Part shown: positions 40,689-50,850 of the stretch, piece by piece
How the letters are laid out: the number at the start of each line of letters is the position of its first letter
How positions within the stretch are numbered: position 1 is the stretch's first letter
NCBI GenBank assembly: GCA_000333855.2
Contig: CM007316.1
Coordinates: forward strand, 1,091,727-1,155,726
Length of the DNA stretch: 64,000 bases
Direction: 5' to 3'
Origin: Endotrypanum monterogeii
Taxonomy: Eukaryota > Euglenozoa > Kinetoplastea > Trypanosomatida > Trypanosomatidae
Position numbers and translations under genes: made by a program
Notes under the pieces: model-generated
What the model saw: only the letters and a program-made list of their open reading frames with translations
Databases searched by the model: none
Told to the model about the DNA's origin: nothing

Positions 40689-42457
40689 TTCGAGGCGTTT
40701 ACAAAACAAAGACAGCGGAAAGCAGTGATGTTTTACTTCTGAAGAAACACCCAAAAGACCCATAACCAACCGAAGAAGAAAAAAAAAGAAAAAAATGCCC
40801 CTGCGCGTGTTACCCTTATTGCAAAATTTAACGAAAAGCGTGTGAGATCGAAAATCGCACACACACAGAGAGAGAGAGAAAGAGAGAGAGACGACTCTGG
40901 TTAAATTAAACTTCGCCGCCCCGCACAGTAGACGACAGAAGAACTTCTCCCTTTGAGAATCCACACGTTATAAGGCACGTTGACAATGAGCACACAGAGA
41001 AGCAGGAGGGCGGCACACCACACGTATCTCTCTTAGAAATCAACGGAAAGCAGAGCGCCAAAGGGGGGAGAGGAGGGAAAAGGTGGCGCACACACGCGCA
41101 CAACCGTGAAGTTCTTTTTTCTTTAAGAGAGCAGTATCACACGAAAAAAAAAAGATGAAACAACCAAAATAAGTTTTTTTTCCTGATGCCCTTGGGCTGA
41201 CACAACGATCTACGAAGTGAACACCGCTTGCGTATTGTTGTGTCCTGCTCTTGCTCTATATCGCTCTCGGTGAGTCTGCGTGTGTGAGAAAAAATACCAA
41301 CACAGTGTTGGTATGCACGTGCCGGTGCCTCCGTAGTTTTGTCGTCTTTGCTTCCTTTGAAAAAAAAAAATTCGTGACGAAAAAAAAAAAAGAAATTAGT
41401 AAAATTTTCTCAATCAATAAAAAAAAAGTTGTGACAAGGGAGGAAACGAGCCCACAGACAAAAAATATATATTCTGAGAAAGTTTGACAAAGGGGGGGGG
41501 GGGACCGAGAAAGAGAAACGAGCCTGTCAGTGCTTGGCCAGCAGGCGAGTAGTCAAGAAAGAGATGCACACTTCAAAATGTGTGGAGAACAACAACAACA
41601 GCGCAAGTGTGTGTGTTTCTTCCCTTCACGCGCTCTTTGCTTTCCTGCGCTATGTACAGAGACAAATCAAAAATGAAATTGGGATACACAAGCACACAGG
41701 CGCGCACAGAAAAAGAGGAAGCTGAATATTCTGATGAGTTTGTATATGTATTTGGGTATATGTCTTCGTGTGTATATACATGTATGTTTCTGCAGAACGA
41801 GAGCGAGAGAAAAGGGAAGGGCGTTGACCTTCCCAGAATATCGATACCCACTACAACACAGACACCCTAGCACAAGTGCAACGTCTACAACAGAGCTATA
41901 CGTCGATGTTTACTGGATCTATTAACCTCCCCACTGCTACCCGCTCCACACTCCCTACGCAACAAAGGAAAAGCAGGTGTAAAGAAGAAACAGATCCCTC
42001 CCACACACACACATACACAAGTTTACGCACACGCACACACCGAAAAAAAAAAATGAAAAGAAATCGAGTGAGCGACAGATGTGCACGGTATGTCCCTCGC
42101 CGATATTTTCTTCCCACCTCGAGTCGAGGCTGAAGAGCCTTCCTCTGCGCAGACGCACCTGTTCTGCTTTAGGAACTTCACAGCCTCCTAGTCGACCTGG
42201 TTTCCTAGCAAATGAAATGATATTGTGACCAAGAAAATGTTTTTTTTTTGAAATATCAGTGAAGAGGTGAAAAGCTAACGCTCAGCGCGCGCGTGCTTGC
42301 GCGTGCAAACAAGTACCAGCGGCCTGTAGTCCGTTGTGTACAACACTGTGGGAGCAAGTTGATTTTTAAAAAGTTTAAAGGAAATAAGAACAGAATGCGC
42401 TCGTACTCAAACGTTGAGGACACGAGAGAAGAAAAATGGAAGATTGAAGCACGCACC

Positions 42458-42499
<42 letters not shown>

Positions 42500-43212
42500 C
42501 GATTTGTTCGGTGCCTTCGCCGGATAACGGATGGGAATAACTTTTGATAAAGCGACGCCCCAAGCAGAAGTCCGGCGAATAGCGAGCAGCACAACGAACA
42601 GAGAGAAAAAAAATGAAATTCTGTGGGGGAAGGATGTGCCTCTCGGGGAATCTGAGAGGCAGAAGATGGTGAGGTCAGCGCAGAGAAGTAAAAACAGGGA
42701 AGAGGAAAGCAGTTTTGGTATTCGAGGCACAACAACACACAATCCAGCAAAAAAAAAAAAAAAGGAAGAAGAGAAGCACGTACGGTAGCCCCCTTGGCAC
42801 AGAGCAGAAGTGAGGTGCCCGGTCTCCCGTAGGTGTCAAGGTGGAAGAGAAAGAGGAAGGAGAAGAAGAGAGCGAAGTGGAAAGTAGCTGGTCCGAGTCC
42901 TCCGAAACTGTGCACAGAAATCATGAACCAAGGAAAGTGTTGGAAGGTGAGGCTGGTGGAAGGAGGAGCTGAATAATGAAGAGCGAAGGAAGAAAGAAGA
43001 TGGCCAACCTGGTGGGAATAAAGGAGAAAGCCAGGCTTTAAAAAATTCGCCTCTGTATGTCTGTGTGCGTATGTGTGTATTTTCCCGTTCAAGAAGACAC
43101 AAGTACCGCTCGAAACCAAGGGTAGCGATGAAGATGGATAACGAAACTTGGAGTGTTCTGCTGCAGGGAGGGGGAAAAAGAAGGGATCTCGTATGTTGCT
43201 GCTTCGACCAAT

Positions 43213-43248
43213 GGCGGAGGCGGAGGCGGAGGCGGAGGCGGAGGCGGG
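43213..43248. repeat. (GGCGGA)n hexamer array
   Basis: Six tandem GGCGGA units, the last ending GGCGGG, on the plus strand. The closely spaced GG pairs could form a two-tetrad G-quadruplex in DNA. The sense transcript would carry the C-rich complement. Confidence 0.93.
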
Positions 43249-44053
43249 TGACAAACGCACGCGCGGACGATGTCTCCGGTGTGCTCTCTTCGCAGGCGAA
43301 CGTTGAAATACTCGGCAACGAAGACGAGGAGGCAGTGTGCGAACCGAAAGGTAGACGCTTGCCTGAATCGCTACAAGCGTCAGCAAGCTCTAAAGGGGAG
43401 AAAACAAGAATCGCGCGGGAAGGTTATGTCAAAAGATACGTTCGGAAAGGGGGGGGCGCTTATGCGCGTATGCGATGAAGGACGTATGCACCCCGCACGC
43501 TGTATGCCTCTGCCTGCTTATGGGGCGTTGAAACGGCAAGGATGGGGACTGATCAGTGGGAAGAGCAGAGGATGCGTGCAAATCCCACACACTACCTGTG
43601 CCTCACCAACGTATGAGGAGGGAAAAGAGCAAAGTAAGTGTGAGCGGTCATGAAAGGGAGAAATGAAAAGCATAAAATCGTGAGCAAGTCGTGGGCAGCA
43701 TGAGAAACAAGCACGTGTTGATGGAAGGAAGAGTGGGGGAGCAAACAAACATCAAGAGCGCCCCACCCTGTAAAAAATATTATTATTAACCTGTAGATGA
43801 CGCACACCTGACCTTCAAGTGTCGGTGTGTTTCAATGGCCTTGCCGAAGCATGCGCACACGGTACGAAAAATCTAGCGAGAGAAAGGGAGAGAGACACAT
43901 CAAATACTTCCCCAACTTTTCGGATATGTTTCTGCATCCTCCCCCCCCCCTCTCTCCTCCTGCCCCTGTGTACTCGGCCCCTCCGACTACACAAGTTTCT
44001 GCTAGACATAGGAAATCAGGAGAAGGAGGGCGGGGAAGGTGTGTGTGTGTGGT

Positions 44054-44068
44054 GGGGGGGGGGGGGGG
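44054..44068. repeat. Poly-G run
   Basis: Fifteen consecutive G on the plus strand directly after a GT tract; C-run in the transcript, about 395 nt past the TFB4 stop. Confidence 0.9.
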
Positions 44069-44462
44069 TGCATATGCTCTTCTCACTGCAACTTTCCCTC
44101 TTGCTCGATCCATCCTACCCTGGCCCCGCTTACTTTTTTTTTTTCCCCCGAGACCTCCTTGTCGAATGCACTCGAGTGGCATGCATGCCGTACGCAACTA
44201 TATCATTGCTTACACGTAAAAAAAAAAAACAGAAGAACCAACTCAGTGCCCTGATGGCACAGATATGAAGCGAAGGGGGTGAACTAGGTGTACAAATTTC
44301 AAAGACGATATCCACCTGTTAAAGTAAATCACTTAAACCTAGAAGACTCCTCACGTATCCATCGCAGCACGTCGTGCAAACATCTTCTAGGAAAGCAGTG
44401 CCTTATACAAGCCGCCAAAGGGGAGCAGCACCAGAGTCCATTCAACCCCACCCCAGCTGCCC

Positions 44463-45782
44463 CTACGTATTAGAGCAATACGAGCACCTAGGAGCAACAA
44501 CACGGTCCTTGCCGCCGTCGATGTCCTCAGCATGGGCATCCGAAGCGATGACTCCGCCGACCTCTGCCGGGGAACGATACATGACCGCCATGCACAAAGG
44601 ACACAGCCAGCCTAGATGAGAAGGATGCTCGTCACCCTCTGCACCAAATGAAACCGCACTGTCGACATTCTCTCTTCTGACCCGTTTGAAATCACATACT
44701 GAGCCCTTGGCAGGACTGCTTGCTCGGCGGGGCACTAGCGGCAGCATCGTGGGGCCAACAACATACTGCGAAGAAATCCGGTCACGCTTCTGACGAGCTC
44801 GACTACCGATAAGCGATACGGCAGCGCTCGCGCCATCCAGTATGTAGCCGAGGTCTCGCAAACTGAACCGGTTCGCACAGAGGCCGCCAAGACTCGAGGC
44901 TAGCGCCACAAGGCGGTTCTCGGCCGAGTCAGTCCGTGAAACAACTTCGCCAAAGCACGACACGGTGACGCCCATCTTACTTGCGGTCATGGCCGTCATG
45001 GCGAGAGCGCACTCCGCGCTTACTGACGGTGCAGTGACGGTGTTAGCGTCGGTGAACACGAGAATGCTTCCGGCGCTACGCGGGAGCGGTGAGGAGTTAG
45101 CCGCACCGTGGCTAACAGAATCCTCGAGAGCCGCGTCGCCAGGTTGCTCTCCCGCCTCGGTGACCGTCTTGTTCGCATCCGCCATTTGATAGGCAGTGCT
45201 GGGGTGCGCACGTAGGTAACCGAGCGCAGTGAGGAGTGCTCCCGCGAGAGACCCCCACACATGCGCAGGGTCAGAGTGCGACGAAGCCGACGTTACAGCG
45301 CCGGTGGAGGGATCATTGAGCTTCTTCGTGGGAGCATCGGCGTTTCCGTGAGCAGTTGGCACGGTGTTTTTGTTTCGATCCTCGACGGCACGCAATACCG
45401 CCTCCTGGAGAAGTAGAGGCGAGCGCAGGCGAAAAAGCTGCACAAAGGCAAGGGTCCTCTCCGCGGAATCACTGCCCGTCCGCGCCCCTTCCCCGGTATT
45501 TTCCTCGGGTGCGAACATCCGCCCTGTTGCATCACAGAGGACAGGGTGGGTAGACCCAACTCGGTCCAGCGTGTGATTTCGATCCGGCACAGCCGAGGAG
45601 TATACGCACTGGGTACCCCTGCACGCGTCTGCCAAGAAAACAGCGATGGATGGAATGAAGTCAGGTGCGCCAGCGCGCACGCTGCACTGTACCGCATGAA
45701 CACATCTTAGTGCATTTCCCACCAAATCATCCGTGTAATATCCACTGCTCGAGTGGAGGAGACACACATACGAGGTAGGCAT
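44463..45782 (-). CDS. TFB4: TFIIH core subunit Tfb4/p34 (GTF2H3)
   Basis: Encodes 439 residues from the ATG at 45782, the first after the predicted splice acceptor. A von Willebrand A-like fold is spread over residues about 4-325: AVFLADA early, AGALLTALGYLR in the middle, GSILVFTDAN, then MGVTVSCFGEV and GGLCANRFSLRDLGYILDG, which align in order with human p34. A C-terminal C4 zinc finger follows (GWLCPLC at about 391-397 and CSYC at the end). Tfb4 pairs with Ssl1/p44 in core TFIIH, which serves transcription initiation and nucleotide excision repair; in trypanosomes TFIIH supports spliced-leader RNA gene transcription. It is longer than human p34 (308) owing to Ser/Ala/Glu-rich insertions within the vWA fold at about 65-105, 125-160 and 180-220. 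Confidence 0.85.
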   Translation of the reverse strand: MPTSYVCLLHSSSGYYTDDLVGNALRCVHAVQCSVRAGAPDFIPSIAVFLADACRGTQCVYSSAVPDRNHTLDRVGSTHPVLCDATGRMFAPEENTGEGARTGSDSAERTLAFVQLFRLRSPLLLQEAVLRAVEDRNKNTVPTAHGNADAPTKKLNDPSTGAVTSASSHSDPAHVWGSLAGALLTALGYLRAHPSTAYQMADANKTVTEAGEQPGDAALEDSVSHGAANSSPLPRSAGSILVFTDANTVTAPSVSAECALAMTAMTASKMGVTVSCFGEVVSRTDSAENRLVALASSLGGLCANRFSLRDLGYILDGASAAVSLIGSRARQKRDRISSQYVVGPTMLPLVPRRASSPAKGSVCDFKRVRRENVDSAVSFGAEGDEHPSHLGWLCPLCMAVMYRSPAEVGGVIASDAHAEDIDGGKDRVVAPRCSYCSNT

Positions 45783-45816
45783 GGTGCGACAGCAGCAATC
45801 AAATATGCTTCTATTT

Positions 45817-45850
45817 CTATAGAGAGAAGAAGTCCGACACAAAAGACCCC
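45817..45850 (-). promoter_or_regulatory. Predicted spliced-leader acceptor of TFB4
   Basis: The coding strand has a T/C-rich tract (about 45850-45820) ending in an AG at 45818-45817, about 35 nt before the ATG at 45782, with no earlier ATG. Confidence 0.6.
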
Positions 45851-46087
45851 CTCCAGAAAAAAAAAGGGGGGAAGAGGAGATGCAGTGCCTACAGATATGA
45901 TATAACCCCTACTCCAAGAGCCTAAACCATGGCTGAACGCATTCTCTGTCTACCAATACGATGTGAAGAACGGGGAACACTCCACGAGTCGACGATCCTA
46001 CTTGCACCTACTCGAGTCAGGGAAGCGAGAAATCGTGCGGATCAGTTCATGGAGCAAAAGCATAAAAATGACATACACGTACACGCA

Positions 46088-46090
<3 letters not shown>

Positions 46091-46119
<29 letters not shown>
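46091..46119. repeat. (AT)n array
   Basis: About 28 bases of pure AT dinucleotides upstream of TFB4. Confidence 0.95.
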
Positions 46120-46121
<2 letters not shown>

Positions 46122-46742
46122 CTGAGAAGAACAAATGAGGTGAAGGAGTTATAAGGCAGCGCCAGGGAGAGCAACAACAGTAAGCAGTATCTCATATGGG
46201 TATACTACACGCATCCCACAGTCGTTCTCCTGACCCGTCAGTCTGCCTACTGAGTCGGAAAGAGCAGACAAACAGCCGCCTGAGCATTAGTGCGTTGAGA
46301 AGCTCTCGCATACGCATAACATGTACCCCTCTGAGTGCGACCAAAGAAGCGAAATCAATATTAAAGAATACAAGGACGACGATACAATCCTCGTTGGTTG
46401 TTGTCCTCCCCGTAAACCTAACCGAGCCCCTCTGAAGTAGTTGAAGTCACCTGCACCATGTTGCAGGTGTATGTGTCTCTGGGAAGGGGAAGTACCCCCG
46501 GTCGCTCCCCATACGATAAATATGCATCCACATATGTATGCATAAAGGGCCCCAAAGGAACATATTTTTTTTTTCAAAAGATTCTCGACGCAGAAGCCAA
46601 AGTATGCAGGTAAACATGATCGCAAGCAGAACGAAAACAGAGCAAGACGTACACACTTATAAGCCGCTACGAACAAGAGGAATGGGCATGAGAAGGAGAG
46701 GTGAGAAACACACATAAATACACCAACACACACACAAGCACG

Positions 46743-46767
46743 GTATATATATATATATATATATATA
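46743..46767. repeat. (TA)n array
   Basis: About 24 bases of pure TA dinucleotides, the second such array between TFB4 and the alpha-SNAP gene. Confidence 0.93.
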
Positions 46768-47287
46768 GAAACATCCTCGATAACACCGAACGCAGACACA
46801 CGCACGTAACCGGATACGAATAAAAACGATTCGGGGGTGTAGGAGGTCTCGCACAAAAAGACGAGCGAGGAGCCGCTCTTTTATATACAACAAAAAAAGG
46901 CAATTCGAAGGGGGGAGCGCAGCCAAAAGGTGAAAGGTGTCCACCCTTCTATGATTGTCATTGCATGTTCGTTACTGTATTCCAGCCCCCTTGTATTGTG
47001 TCCTGTTTTTTTTGTTTGTTTTTTTGTTTCGACAAAGAACGAACGCCTCACATACCTCGCCGGTGCTACACCCGATGCGTAATCTCTCGACTCCTCAAAG
47101 CAACAAAGCACATGTGCCCGGGAACAGAGTCAAAAGAATGTCCTTGACAGTTTGGAGATAAGGAGACTGCAATGTGAAGAAAGGATAGTAGGGACAAGAG
47201 GAAACCCGGGAAAGAGTGCAAAGAATCAGTGACCGTAGTGATGAAAGATGCTGAAGCGACTCCCCCTCCCCCTCCACCCACCCCCTC

Positions 47288-47319
47288 CCTCCTCCTCCTC
47301 CTCCTCCTCCTCCTCCTCC
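47288..47319. repeat. (CTC)n trinucleotide array
   Basis: About ten CTC units. On the transcribed strand it reads (GAG)n, a purine tract about 165 nt past the alpha-SNAP stop codon. Confidence 0.93.
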
Positions 47320-47485
47320 CACTTAACGACCCTGCGAAGTGAAAAAAAAAAATTGCTGGAGAAAAGACACGACAGAGACGCAAATTACTAAAAATAAAAT
47401 GTGTGTGTGTGTGTCTTTAGAAAGGAGAAACATCAAGCTTGGGAAAAGGGAAGGAGTCCGTGTGGAATGATCACAGCCGCCTCAC

Positions 47486-48361
47486 CTACCGCAAGTCACC
47501 CATCCTCTGGCGGAGAGCCTGCTTTCCCTTGAGAAGCATCTTCTCAAGCTGATCGTTCAGGGGGCAGATGGAGTCGTACTCACGAACTGCCTCATCAAAC
47601 ATCGCTGCATCCTCGCTTTGGATCGCGGCAATCATGTCTGTCATGAACATGTGCTCGCGGGTGTTCATACTGAACTGCACGTCCAACCCCTGGTACTCCA
47701 GGAAACGCTCTTCGAGTACACCTACATCCTCCATGAGACTCGCGGACGTCATGAGGGCGACCTGGCACAAGAGTGCTGTAAAAAAAAGCTTACGTGCGCC
47801 TCCGCGCGACACCCGGTCGTCCAGTGCTTCGCGGGCAAGTCGATCATATATTTCCTGAGCCCCGGCGTAGTCACCGGAGCGCGCCTTTAGATCTGCCATT
47901 TTCAGCACAATCTCCGAGGCTGTCACCTTCGCACCTTGATTTCTGAAGTAGCGTACGGCCTCTTGTAGCCATCGCATTGCCTCATCGCCCACGGTTAACT
48001 CTCCGAGTGCAGCACACGCCTTGGCTGCATTTGTGTATTTCTGAGATTTGTCATACATGTCTACCACATCCTTGAGCAGTGCAGCCGCCGTCTTCGTATC
48101 ACCACATCTCGCGTATGCCTTTGCTGCCTCCTCCATCTCCACCACCTGATCAGACTCAGACTTATTCTTTTGAGACATCTCAAAGGCACGCTTGTATGCT
48201 TGAGCCACCTTAGTGAAATTACCAGCCGCTTTGTAGTGTGTGGCTGCCTGGAGAAACGAATCATGTGCCTCATCCACCTTGGTGTCGCTGGAGGAGAACC
48301 ACGAACGTTTTTTCAGCTGCTTCTCCCCCTCCAACATCAACGCATCGCCGCGCTCTTCCAT
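47486..48361 (-). CDS. Alpha-SNAP, soluble NSF attachment protein
   Basis: Encodes 291 residues from the ATG at 48361, matching the family's usual length (human 295). The whole protein is the alpha-SNAP TPR-like superhelix: an early WFSSSDTKVDEAHDSFLQAA segment, then paired helices with the family's GNFTKVAQAYKRAFE, EAAKAYARCGDTKTAA and GDYAGAQEIYDRLA motifs. The C-terminal segment (EYDSICPLNDQLEKMLLKGK) carries the conserved Leu-rich end that stimulates NSF ATPase; the penultimate Leu typical of the family is present. Alpha-SNAP recruits NSF to cis-SNARE bundles so that they are disassembled after membrane fusion. Nothing is missing. Confidence 0.95.
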   Translation of the reverse strand: MEERGDALMLEGEKQLKKRSWFSSSDTKVDEAHDSFLQAATHYKAAGNFTKVAQAYKRAFEMSQKNKSESDQVVEMEEAAKAYARCGDTKTAAALLKDVVDMYDKSQKYTNAAKACAALGELTVGDEAMRWLQEAVRYFRNQGAKVTASEIVLKMADLKARSGDYAGAQEIYDRLAREALDDRVSRGGARKLFFTALLCQVALMTSASLMEDVGVLEERFLEYQGLDVQFSMNTREHMFMTDMIAAIQSEDAAMFDEAVREYDSICPLNDQLEKMLLKGKQALRQRMGDLR

Positions 48362-49391
48362 CTTGCCACGTAGGTATTACGTGATGGAAACTGCTCTAGG
48401 AAAACAATATGAATCTCTCCAAGGAAAGCCAAACCCAAAGGAATGCTCACGCGTGCGTGTAGATAAGCAGTGCGTCGAGGATTGCTAGTATATACACAAA
48501 TCACAAACAGCTGATCTTCGACACTACGTTCGACCCGTTACATGTGGAGAAATAGCGATCTCAATGTGGAGCACCGCACCGCATGAAGAGAACGTTCGCG
48601 GCGCGTGTACCCAGCGATAAAACGAGGGTATATATATATATATATATATAAAGGAGGGTTACAGAAGAAAAGATAGTACAGTCGAAAGAGTAAGCGTAGA
48701 GGTCAACACAGAAAGTAGGGTGAAACAAAATGCGAGGACTTGAAATTCGGTGTTACAGAAACAACAGATCAACATTTCCTCTCTAAACACCAAGGCAAGG
48801 CCAGCCAACCATCGCCCCGATGCAACGGCCGTGTCGAGCACGGCGCCTTGTCCATTTTGAGGTAGATTGGGGAAAAGGGGTCTAGTGAACCGATGGCCGG
48901 AGACTACACCACATATGTCTCAAGACGAAAAAGGGTGCGCAGTTGGGGAGAAGAAAACACACCACTCTCTCTCGTACAGTATTCCTTCGGTATGCAAGCT
49001 CTGACCGCCATGATCACGCACTCCGAGATACTCGTAAGACAAGTAACCAGGACATGGTCACGAAAAAACATGTGAGCGCATGCATTCTAGCGTCAGAGGA
49101 TGGTAACGCGAATTGATCTCCCGTAGAGAGGAGTAGGGAGGGAGAGACCCTCCTGACTCCGGCAACGCGTTTCTTTATTTTTTCGCGCACCCAACAGGCA
49201 GCCTTTTTTTTTCTTTTTTTTCAAATTTTGTTCGCGTTAAACCGAAAAGAGCAACTGAATACATAAACACACGAGGACGTACCAACCCCAGACAAAGAAA
49301 CATGTGAGAAATAGAAAGGGTCGACATAAGAAAGACCGAGGACGATTGAGAAAAATGAGAGGGGAAAGAGGGATGGCACTTGAACTATACA

Positions 49392-49429
<38 letters not shown>

Positions 49430-50850
49430 TACTCCGTTAAACATACGACAGCGAGCTGTACACTTTTTTTTTTCGGAAAGAGGGAGGTAAGGAGCACACC
49501 AACTCCTGGCGTGGGTGTGTGTGTTTGCGTGTCCCACGATGGAAAAAGCGAGCAAAAAGGACCAGAATGACCGTGTAGGAGGAGGACAACAACGCAATAT
49601 CGTAAAACTTAAAACAGCGCGCGCATACAAATATCAACACGCAGACACCTGGGGAATAGAGGGAGAGAAACAAAGTGATAAACCCGTGAAAAAACTTGGA
49701 CAGAGACAGCATATATATATATATATATATGTGTGTGTGTATGAACGAATGATACAAGGAGATGATCGAATATGGTGGTGGTGGACGAGGAGAAGCAGAA
49801 CAAAAAAAAAGAAAAAAAATAACAAAGAAAAGGAGAAACAAAAAAAAGTCCCCGAGTCAACCGATACGACAACCAAGAGCCCCCGTCAAATGCCCTTCCT
49901 GATGCTCAACATAAAACATGCAACAACAGCCGCGGATCTCATTTTGTTCTGAGTTGTTTTTCAGTCATTTCTACTCCCTTTTCACTTCCCCAGACCCCTC
50001 GGTAAACGCAGAAAGAAAATTGCCTCAAACGTCGCACACGGAAGAAAAATAAGCACGTAGGAGGGAGGGACGTAGCAGCGCAATTCGCGTTCATATTGTA
50101 CATAATTCCTAATTTGAACCCCCCCCACTCTGCTCAAGTCTGCCCCTTACGTGTGAGCGGCGTGTGTATGGGTGCCGCAATATGTATTCCCTCCTCACTC
50201 TGACTTGTCAACGGGTATTACCTCAATGGCCCTCCACTACCTTCATGTGTACTGAACTCTATATCCCATCAATCGTGTGTGTGTGTGTGTGTGTGTGTGT
50301 GCACGCACACAAATCCTCGGAGTCGCCGCATTCCATTCTTTAGACTGTGCCGCGCCTCACCCGATGGACCTCAGAATTCAGGGTTGCCGTCTGCCCTTTA
50401 GGGTACGTATCGTGGTACCACTGAGTGACGATGCACATCATGGGCTTCTCCCAGGCGATTACTGCACCAGCCCCGCTTCGCCCTGCCTACTTCGAACGCA
50501 CCGTTGATGCAATCGAGCTATGAAACCCTACATCGAATGATGGGAAAGGAACGGAAAGTGCGCAGAGAGGTGGTAACGGCAGATATGAAACGAGCTCTGA
50601 CGTGCACTCGAACGAGATAAGCAGTGTGCAAAACTCGCAAGTGTGTTACATTGCCCAGTGAAAAAGAAAAAAGAATCGTGAGGAGTGTTGCCTCTGGTAC
50701 CAACATATCGGCTGCGCACATCCACACACACACACACATATTATATATATATATATATATACGCGAACGACATTACGCTCCTGCTTTTCAGCATACACAT
50801 GTCTCTCTTCACAGCTAGATACGGACGCCCTTCTACTGATGAGTGCTTTC
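48362..50850. other. Intergenic: 5' region of alpha-SNAP and 3' UTR of docking-complex gene
   Basis: A pyrimidine-rich tract on the coding strand at about 48445-48400 with AG candidates near 48397-48391 probably serves alpha-SNAP splicing. The stretch also has (TA)n at about 48630-48651, 49711-49731 and 50742-50761, GT arrays at about 49396-49426 and 50275-50302, and T/A runs near 49206-49221. About 50310-50520 is a GC-balanced island without recognised genes. Confidence 0.6.

Larger units (their letters stand above)
40405..44462. other. 4-kb gene-free region between the TMEM222-like gene and TFB4
   Basis: The longest non-coding stretch in the window. It should contain the TMEM222-like 5' UTR and the TFB4 3' UTR. 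It holds (TA)n at 40664-40688, (GA)n near 40867-40891, (GT)n at about 42459-42498, the GGCGGA array at 43213-43248, a C-run near 43946-43954 and a G-run at 44054-44068. Long minus-strand open frames here reflect a pyrimidine-rich strand with few stops and contain no recognisable domain. Confidence 0.6.
45783..47485. other. Intergenic: 5' region of TFB4 and 3' UTR of alpha-SNAP
   Basis: Contains two (TA)n arrays (46091-46119 and about 46743-46767), a (CTC)n array at 47288-47319, a GT tract near 47400-47415 and T-runs. About 46140-46440 is non-repetitive; no gene was recognised. Confidence 0.6.

Noticed and set aside
42256..43386. 376-codon minus-strand open frame in the 4-kb gap
   Set aside because: The translation is Ser/Phe/Leu-rich low-complexity with Thr-His repeats from a (CA)n array. 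Pyrimidine-rich DNA contains few stop codons, so a long frame is expected by chance. No domain was seen.
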